9,763 nt of DNA from Rhodoluna limnophila (GCA_943326655.2 CALPUC020000023.1:1-9763); one strand, 5' to 3'; shown: positions 1-6,858, numbered from the stretch's first letter. Program-made: numbers and translations. Notes: generated from the letters alone by a model not told the origin.

Positions 1-771
1 AAGACCAGAACTTGGTCTTCTCAGGAGACCTTGAACACTGCGGCGTCATGGTTAGCTACTGGCACCGACTTGGTTGCAAGCCGAGGTAACCGTGTTTCCT
101 ACATTTATGCGGTCTCCATCGCTGCCGTTCAGCAGTCCAAGATATTCCTAGTGGACATCATTGATGGCGTAGCGAAACCAGCTGTTCAGGTTGCAGATGT
201 TGGTGATCAACAACCAAACGTCTTTGGTTTGAGAGTAAATGGAGACGGCACCGTGAGTTTTGCCTACTCGGGTCAATGGCAATCACCACAGTTGGTATCG
301 GTAAGCCCACTCGGGGTGCCTACGGTAACTCCGATTCCCGTCGACATGGCAGCAGGTAACTCAATAGGCACCGTATCGCCTAGCGGAAACATGTTTCTTG
401 AAATAAAACATTGGCAGACCAACACAGCAAAAACGATTGCTTATCAGGGCGCAGAAGCTCCCGTCCCAACCGGACTGATGAAAATGAATGGGAAAGCAAA
501 AGTGGCGGCCACCCTTTCAGCAACGGTTCCAACTTTCTCAAGCCGGTCTGGCATCGGAACCACGAGTATCCAGTGGTACAGCTGCCGAACCAAGGTCGCA
601 ACTGTTCAGACAACAGTTCCAGCAGGCTGTGTTGCTATTGCCAAAGCGAAAGCAACAAAGTTCAAGGTAACCACCAAGCAGAAGAACAAGTACGTTGCTG
701 TTGCGGTAACCAACACCAACGCCGTGGGAACAACCACTCTGTTCTCGCCGAGCACAGCAAAAACTAAATAG
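1..771 (+). CDS. Partial secreted beta-propeller-like protein with C-terminal Ig-like module (5' end outside window)
   Basis: The frame is open from base 1, so the gene begins upstream; an internal TTG at 31 is not a convincing start. The visible part encodes 256 residues. Up to about base 465 it is rich in beta-strand and turn sequence and aligns along its length with the C-terminal half of the next gene (shared N-V-x-G, a G-x-[VL]-S strand, S-P-[SD]-G). The last ~100 residues form a module with a Q-W-Y-S-C motif, a second Cys about 20 residues on, and a repeat-like A-x-A-T-x-[FY]-K segment. This resembles the Ig-like modules common in exported actinobacterial proteins (Q-W-x-R-C…C-x-x-I-x-G-A-T-x-x-T-Y). 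The two cysteines could form a disulfide after export. No LPXTG or C-terminal membrane helix is present. Only 13 nt separate it from the next gene, suggesting co-transcription. The ligand and function are unknown. Confidence 0.8.
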   Translation, partial: KTRTWSSQETLNTAASWLATGTDLVASRGNRVSYIYAVSIAAVQQSKIFLVDIIDGVAKPAVQVADVGDQQPNVFGLRVNGDGTVSFAYSGQWQSPQLVSVSPLGVPTVTPIPVDMAAGNSIGTVSPSGNMFLEIKHWQTNTAKTIAYQGAEAPVPTGLMKMNGKAKVAATLSATVPTFSSRSGIGTTSIQWYSCRTKVATVQTTVPAGCVAIAKAKATKFKVTTKQKNKYVAVAVTNTNAVGTTTLFSPSTAKTK

Positions 772-784
772 AAAAGGGATCATC

Positions 785-2530
785 ATGTTCCGCAAACTGG
801 TTTCAAGCATCGTCGTATTCGCACTCGCCACAATTGGCTTGACTCAAGCCGGTCCAGCTCAGGCCTGGCCAGATTACTCTAGCGATGTCAATGTTTCAGA
901 GGCCCTCGAGAACCGGTGGGATCCCTTTCCTATCGGGAAGTCGGTAAACAGCGAGATGGTTTATGTTTACAACGGTTATAAAGATTCTGACCAATCACGC
1001 TTCCTAAAAACCTTCACTGTTAGCAGCACGGGAACTATTCACGGACCATTTTTGATCGAAAGTAACACCAACAACAAGAATTATTGGATCGCAGACGAAG
1101 CTTCTTCTTGGATCGATTCCAACGGCGTCATCAATCTCATTTACGGCGCTTCAATTAGAGGCGAATCTTCAAGTCAATCGACTCTGAACCATATCACTTC
1201 TAGAGACGGTCAAGTCTGGTCGACTCCAACGGTTTTGGAGACCACCAGCGAACCTGCTGGATCAGCGTGCTTAGAGAACCAGATGATGTCCAGCTGTGGA
1301 GTCGGGCAATACTCGGTCGCCACAAATTCACTCGGGGCGGTCGGCTTGGCATACGTAATAGTTGCACCAGATAAAACCAACAAGGTTCATTACCGAACTA
1401 AGCCCTTTGGAAAGTCGTGGTCGGCTGGTACCGTGCTGAACACGAGTGACAAGAACCTCTTTGGCCTAATAATCAAACCAACCACTAAGGGCTGGCTGGC
1501 GGCTTGGACCTCGATTGGTCAAGACAACTTGAGATCCCTAATGAGTTCTTTTTCAACTGGTGACAAGGGCAGTAGCTTTACCGCGCCGCAGCTTCGCGCC
1601 ACCGGGAGCTGTTTGTACTCGGAACGAATCCACCAAACCGCGCTCAACAAATTCGCCGTCATCTACGTCTCGGGGGGTTGCACTGAAGGCGATCCGACGA
1701 AGCTAAGCAATCAGGTCTTCGATGCAAGCACTTCGCGTTTTGCATCCGCTCAGGTGCTTTACACATTCGAAGGCGGAAATGGTCGGGTTCACCAGACCAA
1801 ATTTGTTGGAGGTCAGAGCGCCATCGGTTTCTCAGATTATGCTCTCCGCAATCAAAACTACGAAGAAACGGCCAAGTACATCTTGTTCCGAAATGGTGTG
1901 GGATCGCTTCAAAACGTTAATGTGGATTCTTCGCAAGGGGAATTCGGGAATCAAAATGTGGTTGGCATGCACTTAGATGTTCTCGGGCACCTGAGTGTTG
2001 TTTGGCAATCTTCCCGAGGACTTGCCCCATCACTTACCGTCAGTTCATTCTTTCGTGGAAATCGCTCAGACACCGATGTCACCTTCCCAGGTATGAGCTT
2101 CAGCACCAGTGGAAACCAGGCCTCATTCTCGCCCGACGGCGATGTTTATTTGCTCAATAGCATGTATGGTTCCACAACAATCAAGACTCGGGTTCGCATT
2201 CGTTCGGATGCACCCGATTTGATGTCAGACGTGAAAATCTTGGGCACTGCCAAAGCGAACGCCACCATTAGCGCCAAGCTGCCGCTGGTTACCCCGAACC
2301 TGATCGGCCAGCGCTGGAACTTCTCTTACCAGTGGTATTCCTGCCAGTACCGGGTAACTGAAGTTTTGAGCATTGCCACCGAGAACTGTTCTGCAATCTC
2401 CGGAGCCACTGCCGCGACTTACAAGTTGAAGTCGAGCCATAAGGGCAAGTTCCTTCAGGTCAAGCTTTCCGTGAAGTCTGACAATGCAACCCAGGTTCAG
2501 TTTTCCGCCAGTACTTTGGCGGTCAAGTAA
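785..2530 (+). CDS. Secreted beta-propeller-like protein with C-terminal Ig-like module, paralogue of the upstream gene
   Basis: 581 residues. Residues 1–27 are a clear signal peptide (MFRKL, hydrophobic core, P-A-Q-A cleavage site), so the product is exported. The ATG follows an AAAGGGA ribosome-binding site at 773–779. Residues ~40–475 are beta-rich, with Asp-box-like turns (S-R-D-G-x-V-W near 139–145, S-T-G-D-x-G-x-x-F near 257–265), pointing to a sialidase-like propeller fold; no sialidase catalytic set was recognised. Residues ~478–581 are an Ig-like module with Q-W-Y-S-C at 516–520, C535 and G-A-T-A-A-T-Y at 540–546. The six cysteines lie in close pairs (162/171, 276/299, 520/535), consistent with extracytoplasmic disulfides. 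The body and C-terminal module are homologous to the preceding gene; the signal peptide matches that of the following gene. No anchor motif is seen. It may be released or bind surface polymers; this is inference. Confidence 0.85.
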   Translation: MFRKLVSSIVVFALATIGLTQAGPAQAWPDYSSDVNVSEALENRWDPFPIGKSVNSEMVYVYNGYKDSDQSRFLKTFTVSSTGTIHGPFLIESNTNNKNYWIADEASSWIDSNGVINLIYGASIRGESSSQSTLNHITSRDGQVWSTPTVLETTSEPAGSACLENQMMSSCGVGQYSVATNSLGAVGLAYVIVAPDKTNKVHYRTKPFGKSWSAGTVLNTSDKNLFGLIIKPTTKGWLAAWTSIGQDNLRSLMSSFSTGDKGSSFTAPQLRATGSCLYSERIHQTALNKFAVIYVSGGCTEGDPTKLSNQVFDASTSRFASAQVLYTFEGGNGRVHQTKFVGGQSAIGFSDYALRNQNYEETAKYILFRNGVGSLQNVNVDSSQGEFGNQNVVGMHLDVLGHLSVVWQSSRGLAPSLTVSSFFRGNRSDTDVTFPGMSFSTSGNQASFSPDGDVYLLNSMYGSTTIKTRVRIRSDAPDLMSDVKILGTAKANATISAKLPLVTPNLIGQRWNFSYQWYSCQYRVTEVLSIATENCSAISGATAATYKLKSSHKGKFLQVKLSVKSDNATQVQFSASTLAVK

Positions 2531-2626
2531 GCAAGACCGGTTATCCGACACAAAACAATCAACTATGAGTTCGCATTAGCGAATAGCCGTAACCTTGAAC
2601 TATCACCTACAGGGGAAGGAAGCATC

Positions 2627-4138
2627 ATGCTTCGCAAACTATTTTCATCGCTAACTGTATTCGCGCTAGCAACGCTTGGTTTCAGCCAAGTCTCTCCAGC
2701 ATCTGCCGCAGACTGCGTTTCCACCGGTAACGGCTCGGTAGGGTCGCCTTACATTATTTGTAATTCGGATGATTTCATCGCCCTTCAGACAGCAACTTCG
2801 GGTAACTATGTCCTGGGTGACGACATTGATCTCACGAATGTGGCCTGGAATGACAATTCATATTTTAACGGCACCCTGAACGGTGCGGGTCACACCGTGA
2901 ATGGTCTAACTATTATTTCGAACTCAACTACTCAGGTTGATGGGCTGTTTGATGTTCTTGGCGCGGACTCATTGCTATCAAACATCAAATTCACCAACGC
3001 CAGTCTCACTGTAGACAACCGAGGTTACGTCGGTATCCTGGCCTACAGAATTATGGGTCGTATCGACCAGGTTGAGGTTCAGGGAACGGTGACAACCAAC
3101 TCTGGCTACACCGGAGGCCTGACAGGAATGCTAATGGGAGGTGTAATTTCGAACACGATTTCAAACTTGGCCATAACTAAAACTGGTGACGGAGGATATA
3201 TTGGCGGCTTCGTTGGATTAGTGAATGGGACTTCAAGCGTGCCAATTGGAACGATTTCGAATTCAATGTTCATTGGCACTATGACTGGAGGCTGGACATC
3301 TCCAATTTCATTGTCAGGAATGCCGTGGTGGGGCCCGGAAGATAATAATCCACCGATGCCAAGCTGCGACTATGCAACCGGTACATTTTATGTTTCAACG
3401 GCAGCAACTGAACCGGAAGGCTGTGGAAACTCTATTACAGAAGCACAACTTAAAGGCGCCACTTCAGCGTCATTAGGTTTTGAGTTCTGGAACGACGGGG
3501 TGTGGAGTTTCCCAGGTGGTTCGTCTTATCCACTGCTGAGGCAATTCATTTCCACTCCGGTAGAGAGACTTTTTCCTGAAGCTGTTTCAAAACCCGGGTC
3601 AATCGAGCTCCGGTTATTGCCTCCAGTGGGCGACTATGTGACCGGCTACGAAGTGCAGGTGCGCACTGCCCAAGCAGGCTGGGTTGATAAACAAACACTC
3701 GTTGTTGGCGGCCCGGCTTTTTCTCTCAGTGCGGCAAGCATCTCCGGGCTGACTAATGGAGAAACTTACTGGGTGCGTATCCGATCAATCAATCCAAGTG
3801 CCAAAGGTGATTGGAACTACGTTCTCAACTCGGTAAAGCCAATTGGCTTTGCAGCCAGTCTTCCGGTGGCCTCAGCGAAAACGGCCAAATCCAAAATCAC
3901 AGTTAAATGGGCAGCGCCAACGGTCACCAACGGATCAGCTGTAACAAGCTACAACGTAGGTGTCTTTAAAACTGCGACGTCAGCGACCCCTTACAAAGTA
4001 ATTCGAGTTGGCAATAAATTGCTGGCGACTGTTTCGGGCATCAAGGCTGGAACCAACGTCTGGTTGGCAATTCAAGCAACAAATGGCGCTGGTGCAAATA
4101 GTTATGGCGCCAAGACCAAGATCAAGGTGAAGAAGTAA
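2627..4138 (+). CDS. Secreted GLUG-type beta-helix protein with two fibronectin type III-like domains
   Basis: 503 residues. The ATG follows a strong GGAAGGAAG site (2613–2622). Residues 1–27 are a signal peptide ending P-A-S-A, identical at 17 of 27 positions to that of the preceding gene. Residues ~40–305 look like a GLUG-type beta-helix: F-N-G-T-L-N-G-A-G-H-T-V-N-G-L at 80–94, glycine-rich G-Y-x-G-[GI]-x turns near 133, 160 and 190, and a closing F-W…W-x-F-x-x-G-x-S-Y-P-L-L-R segment (287–305) typical of such proteins. Residues ~310–407 and ~408–503 read as two fibronectin type III-like domains (G-Y-E-V-Q-V-R…G-L-x-N-G-x-x-Y-W-V-R-I; S-Y-N-V…I-K-A-G-T-x-V-W-L-A-I-x-A-x-N). Cysteines fall in two pairs (30/45, 247/266). 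Such proteins are usually surface or secreted adhesins or polymer-binding proteins; the role here is not known. No sorting signal is visible. Confidence 0.82.
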   Translation: MLRKLFSSLTVFALATLGFSQVSPASAADCVSTGNGSVGSPYIICNSDDFIALQTATSGNYVLGDDIDLTNVAWNDNSYFNGTLNGAGHTVNGLTIISNSTTQVDGLFDVLGADSLLSNIKFTNASLTVDNRGYVGILAYRIMGRIDQVEVQGTVTTNSGYTGGLTGMLMGGVISNTISNLAITKTGDGGYIGGFVGLVNGTSSVPIGTISNSMFIGTMTGGWTSPISLSGMPWWGPEDNNPPMPSCDYATGTFYVSTAATEPEGCGNSITEAQLKGATSASLGFEFWNDGVWSFPGGSSYPLLRQFISTPVERLFPEAVSKPGSIELRLLPPVGDYVTGYEVQVRTAQAGWVDKQTLVVGGPAFSLSAASISGLTNGETYWVRIRSINPSAKGDWNYVLNSVKPIGFAASLPVASAKTAKSKITVKWAAPTVTNGSAVTSYNVGVFKTATSATPYKVIRVGNKLLATVSGIKAGTNVWLAIQATNGAGANSYGAKTKIKVKK

Positions 4139-4177
4139 CGCTGTGACTAGATTTGGCTTTGCTTTTTAGGCTTAGTT

Positions 4178-4228
4178 GCCAGTAAACTTGCGTGAGTAAG
4201 TTGACAACTTCGCCAATCTGGCATTTTT
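4178..4228 (+). terminator. Possible weak terminator after the secreted-protein gene
   Basis: GCCAG at 4178–4182 can pair with CTGGC at 4218–4222, directly followed by ATTTTT. The enclosed 35 nt contains a small hairpin, AAGTT-gac-AACTT (4198–4210). The closing stem is only 5 bp, so this is tentative. It overlaps the candidate tRNA promoter. Confidence 0.3.
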
Positions 4229-4231
4229 AAT
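4201..4231 (+). promoter_or_regulatory. Candidate promoter for tRNA-Trp and the secE cluster
   Basis: A perfect -35 consensus TTGACA lies at 4201–4206. Downstream, TTTTTA (4224–4229, 17-bp spacer) or TTTAAT (4226–4231, 19-bp spacer) could serve as a -10 element. Neither is a good consensus. The position is right for a tRNA starting at 4287, but the start site cannot be fixed from sequence. Confidence 0.4.
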
Positions 4232-4286
4232 CACTATAGATTTTCAATCTAGAAGTGCGCCCATTTTTGGAGAGTTGTTAGCCCTT

Positions 4287-4359
4287 AGGGCGGTGGCTCA
4301 ATTGGTAGAGCAGCGGTCTCCAAAACCGCAGGTTGCAGGTTCGAGTCCTGTCCGCCCTG
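4287..4359 (+). tRNA. trnW: tRNA-Trp (anticodon CCA)
   Basis: The full cloverleaf can be folded. The acceptor stem is AGGGCGG (4287–4293) with CCGCCCT (4352–4358). The D-stem is GCTC/GAGC. The anticodon stem is GCGGT/ACCGC around loop CTCCAAA, with anticodon CCA at 4320–4322. The T-stem is GCAGG/CCTGT around TTCGAGT, and the discriminator base is G4359. The 3' CCA is not encoded, so it must be added after processing. A tRNA-Trp gene just before secE is the standard arrangement in many bacteria, including actinobacteria, and supports the identity of the next gene. The leader immediately 5' contains GCCCT, a copy of the 3' acceptor strand. Confidence 0.97.
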
Positions 4360-4391
4360 CAGCCGCAAGGCATTAGTAGAAGGAAAGTCGT

Positions 4392-4661
4392 ATGACCGAT
4401 GAGCTAGAGAAGTCTGGTGAAGACCTAGTCGAGAAGGCTAAGGCCGATCGCACTCGCGCACGCGGACCAATCGGTCGCATCGTGCTCTTCGTTCGCCAGG
4501 TACTGGCCGAACTGAAGAAGGTCACCACGCCAACTCTGCCGGAGCTGCGCAACTACACCTTCGTGGTTCTTGGTTTCGTAATCGTCGTAATGGGCATCAT
4601 TGTTCTTTTGGACTGGGGCTTTGCCGCTCTAGTTGTCTGGGCATTTCTCCCAACTAATTAG
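4392..4661 (+). CDS. secE: Preprotein translocase subunit SecE
   Basis: 89 residues, a normal length for the single-helix SecE of Gram-positive bacteria. It is the small clamp subunit of the SecYEG channel in the cytoplasmic membrane, needed for export of signal-peptide proteins such as those encoded to its left. The N-terminal ~27 residues are charged. The conserved amphipathic segment F-x-R-Q-V-L-A-E-L-K-K-V-x-x-P-T (about 33–48) follows, then a single transmembrane helix at about 54–85. The ATG follows AAGGAAA with proper spacing. It lies 32 nt after tRNA-Trp and 22 nt before nusG, in the conserved secE–nusG order. Confidence 0.96.
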   Translation: MTDELEKSGEDLVEKAKADRTRARGPIGRIVLFVRQVLAELKKVTTPTLPELRNYTFVVLGFVIVVMGIIVLLDWGFAALVVWAFLPTN

Positions 4662-4683
4662 TTTTTCTAAGTAAGGAAGTCGC

Positions 4684-5553
4684 ATGACTGAAATTGAGCA
4701 CGAGGACGAGTTGAACTCGGCCCAGGACGCACTAGCGGATGAGCTAGAGCTGTCAGCCGACGACGCTTCAACCGAAGAGGTCGCCGACCTTTTGGAAGAC
4801 GAGTCTTCGCCGGAGGAAGAGGCAATGCACGTTGAAGGTTCTGATGAAGAACTAACAGACGAGCCAGTTGCCGCCGACGAGATCATCGAAATCGCCGAGG
4901 CTCCTGCCGCTGTTGAGAGCGACGACCCTTACGACCAGTTCTTCGCAGACTTCAAGGCTCAGCCGGGCAAGTGGTACATCGTGCACTCATACGCCGGCTA
5001 CGAGAAGCGAGTGAAGCAGAACGTTGAGAACCGCAAGCTTTCACAGCCTGGTGGCGAAGACGTTCACCAGATCGAAGTTCCACTAGAAGACGTAGTTGAG
5101 ATCAAGAACGGTCAGCGCAAGCTGGTTACCCGCGTTCGTGTTCCCGGCTACGTGGTTATCCGCATGGACATGACTGAAGAGACCTGGGACCTAATCCGTC
5201 ACACCCCTGCAGTCACCGGCTTCGTTGGTAACTCAGACAACCCGAGCCCACTTCGCCCACGCGAAGCGTTCGACATGTTGAAGAAGTGGCTGTTCGAACT
5301 TCCAGAAGAAGTTGCTGCCAAGGCTGCTCAGAAGAGTGGCGTCGCAGTGAAGGGCAAGTCGAAGAACGTTCCAATCACCACCGATTACAAGGTTGGCGAA
5401 AGCATCATGATCCGCGACGGTTCGTTCGCTGGTCTGCCTGGAACCATCTCTGAGATCAAGCCAGAGAGCAACAAGCTAACCGTCCTAGTTTCGCTGTTCG
5501 AGCGTGAGACTCCCGTGGAGCTCGGCTTCGAGCAGGTTGGCCCAATCAACTAA
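4684..5553 (+). CDS. nusG: Transcription termination/antitermination factor NusG with acidic N-terminal extension
   Basis: 289 residues, far longer than the ~180 of E. coli NusG but usual for actinobacteria. Residues 1–90 form an acidic, probably disordered arm with 35 Asp/Glu and no Lys or Arg. The NGN domain follows (~95–200), starting W-Y-I-V-H-S-Y-A-G-Y-E and including the V-P-G-Y-V and G-F-V-G-N segments; it binds the RNA polymerase clamp. The C-terminal KOW domain (~236–289) carries the G-x-x-x-x-I-R-D-G-x-F-A-G-L-P-G-x-I motif, the surface that contacts Rho or ribosomal protein S10. The start ATG has an AAGGAAG site at 4673–4679. Placement between secE and rplK is canonical. Co-transcription with secE is likely. 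Confidence 0.97.
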   Translation: MTEIEHEDELNSAQDALADELELSADDASTEEVADLLEDESSPEEEAMHVEGSDEELTDEPVAADEIIEIAEAPAAVESDDPYDQFFADFKAQPGKWYIVHSYAGYEKRVKQNVENRKLSQPGGEDVHQIEVPLEDVVEIKNGQRKLVTRVRVPGYVVIRMDMTEETWDLIRHTPAVTGFVGNSDNPSPLRPREAFDMLKKWLFELPEEVAAKAAQKSGVAVKGKSKNVPITTDYKVGESIMIRDGSFAGLPGTISEIKPESNKLTVLVSLFERETPVELGFEQVGPIN

Positions 5554-5598
5554 GTTTCAAAAACAATTTTTCAAAAACCAAAGTAAAAGGAAAACATA

Positions 5599-6030
5599 AT
5601 GGCACCGAAGAAAAAGATCACCGGCATGATCAAGCTTCAGATCCAGGCGGGCGCTGCTAACCCAGCACCACCGATCGGACCTGCGCTAGGCCAGCACGGT
5701 GTGAACATCATGGAGTTCTGCACCGCCTACAACAACGCCACCGCCGACCAGCGTGGCAACGTCGTACCGGTTGAGATCACCGTTTACGAAGACCGCAGCT
5801 TCACCTTCATCTTGAAGACCCCACCTGCAGCCGAGCTAATCAAGAAGGCTGCTGGAGTTGCCAAGGGTTCAGGTACCCCTCACACCGTGAAGGTTGCCAC
5901 CCTAAGCAAGGACGCTCTCTACAAGATTGCAGAGCAGAAGATGAGCGACCTAAACGCCAACGACGTCGACGCAGCAGCGAAGATCATCGCCGGAACCGCA
6001 CGCTCAATGGGTATCACCACCGAGCTGTAA
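5599..6030 (+). CDS. rplK: 50S ribosomal protein L11
   Basis: 143 residues, the normal length. L11 binds 23S rRNA in the GTPase-associated centre, where it affects elongation-factor action and the stringent-response trigger. The N-terminal domain carries the invariant P-P-I-G-P-A-L-G-Q-H-G-V-N-I (24–37), whose proline-rich face is the thiopeptide-sensitive region. The central T-P-P-A-A-E-L-I-K-K-A (74–84) and C-terminal I-I-A-G-T-A-R-S-M-G-I (129–139) are also typical. The ATG follows AAAAGGAAAA. A 45-nt AT-rich spacer separates it from nusG. Leucine is coded by CTA in 4 of 8 cases, as in rplA. Confidence 0.98.
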   Translation: MAPKKKITGMIKLQIQAGAANPAPPIGPALGQHGVNIMEFCTAYNNATADQRGNVVPVEITVYEDRSFTFILKTPPAAELIKKAAGVAKGSGTPHTVKVATLSKDALYKIAEQKMSDLNANDVDAAAKIIAGTARSMGITTEL

Positions 6031-6057
6031 AAAAACTTACGCAAAACAAATAGCAAT

Positions 6058-6097
6058 AGTCGTGGGAGAACCGGGCGCGGTTCGTTAGACCACTACT
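6058..6097 (+). promoter_or_regulatory. Probable ribosomal protein L1-binding mRNA element
   Basis: In the 88-nt rplK–rplA spacer, GTGG (6062–6065) pairs with CCAC (6090–6093), and AGT/ACT (6058–6060, 6095–6097) extends it across one mismatch. The apical hairpin is GAACCG-GGCG-CGGTTC (6068–6083). Between the stems lie an unpaired GA on one side and GTTAGA on the other, giving the stem–asymmetric-loop–stem layout known for L1 sites in rRNA and mRNA. L1 feedback on its own operon is established in other bacteria; the function here is inferred from structure and position. Confidence 0.65.
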
Positions 6098-6118
6098 GTG
6101 ACCGAAAGGAACAACAGA

Positions 6119-6808
6119 ATGGCAAAGCGCAGTAAGGCCTATGAGGCCGCAGCAGCAAAGATCGAAGAGGGTAAGTTCTACACTCCAGACGAAGCTGTTG
6201 CATTAGTTCGCGAGACTGGCTCAGCGAAGTTCGATTCAACCATCGAGGTTGCAATCAAGCTTGGCGTAGACCCTCGCAAAGCAGACCAGATGATCCGTGG
6301 AACCGTTTCGCTTCCAAACGGAACTGGTAAGACCGCCCGCGTTATCGTATTCGCTACCGGTGCAGCTGCTGATGCAGCCCGCGCTGCTGGCGCAGACGAG
6401 GTTGGCGGCGACGAGCTGATCGAGAAGGTAGCTGCCGGCTGGACCGACTTCGACTCAGCAGTTGCAACCCCAGACCTAATGGGTAAGGTTGGCCGTCTAG
6501 GTAAGGTTCTAGGTCCTCGTAACCTAATGCCAAACCCTAAGACCGGTACCGTAACCCCAGACACCGCTAAGGCTGTTACCGACATCAAGGGTGGAAAGAT
6601 CGAGTTCCGCGTTGACAAGCAGGCTAACCTGCACTTCATCGTGGGCAAGGCTTCGTTCACCACTGAGAAGTTGGCTGAGAACCTGAACACCGCTCTAGAA
6701 GAGGTTGTTCGTTTGAAGCCTTCGAGCTCAAAGGGCAAGTACGTTCTAAAGGCATCTATCGCGACCACTTTCGGTCCTGGTATTCCTCTAGACACCAACT
6801 CGTTCTAA
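6119..6808 (+). CDS. rplA: 50S ribosomal protein L1
   Basis: 229 residues from the ATG at 6119. An upstream in-frame GTG at 6098 would add seven residues but would place the AAGGAA ribosome-binding site (6106–6111) inside the gene, and M-A-K-R-S-K is the usual L1 start. L1 forms the mobile stalk near the E site of the 50S subunit and can repress its own mRNA. The diagnostic segment M-G-K-V-G-R-L-G-K-V-L-G-P-R-N-L-M-P-N-P is at 121–140, followed by K-T-G-T-V. K-G-G-K-I-E-F-R (157–164) and the C-terminal F-G-P-G-I-P-L-D (218–225) are also typical. CTA is used for 7 of 15 leucines. A strong hairpin follows 20 nt after the stop. Confidence 0.97.
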   Translation: MAKRSKAYEAAAAKIEEGKFYTPDEAVALVRETGSAKFDSTIEVAIKLGVDPRKADQMIRGTVSLPNGTGKTARVIVFATGAAADAARAAGADEVGGDELIEKVAAGWTDFDSAVATPDLMGKVGRLGKVLGPRNLMPNPKTGTVTPDTAKAVTDIKGGKIEFRVDKQANLHFIVGKASFTTEKLAENLNTALEEVVRLKPSSSKGKYVLKASIATTFGPGIPLDTNSF

Positions 6809-6818
6809 GGTTTATAAA
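6789..6818 (+). promoter_or_regulatory. Weak candidate promoter for the downstream PLP enzyme gene
   Basis: TAGACA (6789–6794) and TATAAA (6813–6818) are spaced 18 bp apart, straddling the end of rplA. Each is close to consensus. If used, the hairpin at 6829–6858 would sit in the 5' leader of the next gene. There is almost no room for a promoter after the hairpin, which is the main reason to consider this one. Confidence 0.3.
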
Positions 6819-6828
6819 AGAAGTAGTC

Positions 6829-6858
6829 GAAAGGACTGGGTGTTTACCCGGTCCTTTC
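6829..6858 (+). terminator. Strong hairpin after rplA, likely terminator
   Basis: A 13-bp stem, GAAAGGACTGGGT / ACCCGGTCCTTTC with one G·T pair, closes a GTTT loop. It lies 20 nt after the rplA stop. The downstream run is only TTC-rich (TTCATCC), not a clean U-tract, so termination may be partial. Confidence 0.65.

Noticed and set aside
2570..2583. Small inverted repeat TTCGC-ATTA-GCGAA between the second and third secreted-protein genes
   Set aside because: A 5-bp stem without a T-run is too weak to call a terminator or operator.
4237..4251. Inverted repeat TAGATT-TTC-AATCTA upstream of tRNA-Trp
   Set aside because: AT-rich 6-bp stem with no following T-run; it may be chance in an AT-rich spacer.
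4629..4886. Serine-rich open frame on the − strand opposite the start of nusG
   Set aside because: It is the mirror of the Glu/Asp codons of the acidic NusG arm; it has no independent start signal or recognisable fold.
6098..6118. GTG start for rplA seven codons upstream
   Set aside because: The ribosome-binding site AAGGAA lies within this stretch and fits the ATG at 6119; the extra residues do not match L1.
6178..6798. 206-residue open frame antisense to rplA
   Set aside because: rplA is certain, and the antisense frame lacks a ribosome-binding site or known motif; it follows from codon bias.
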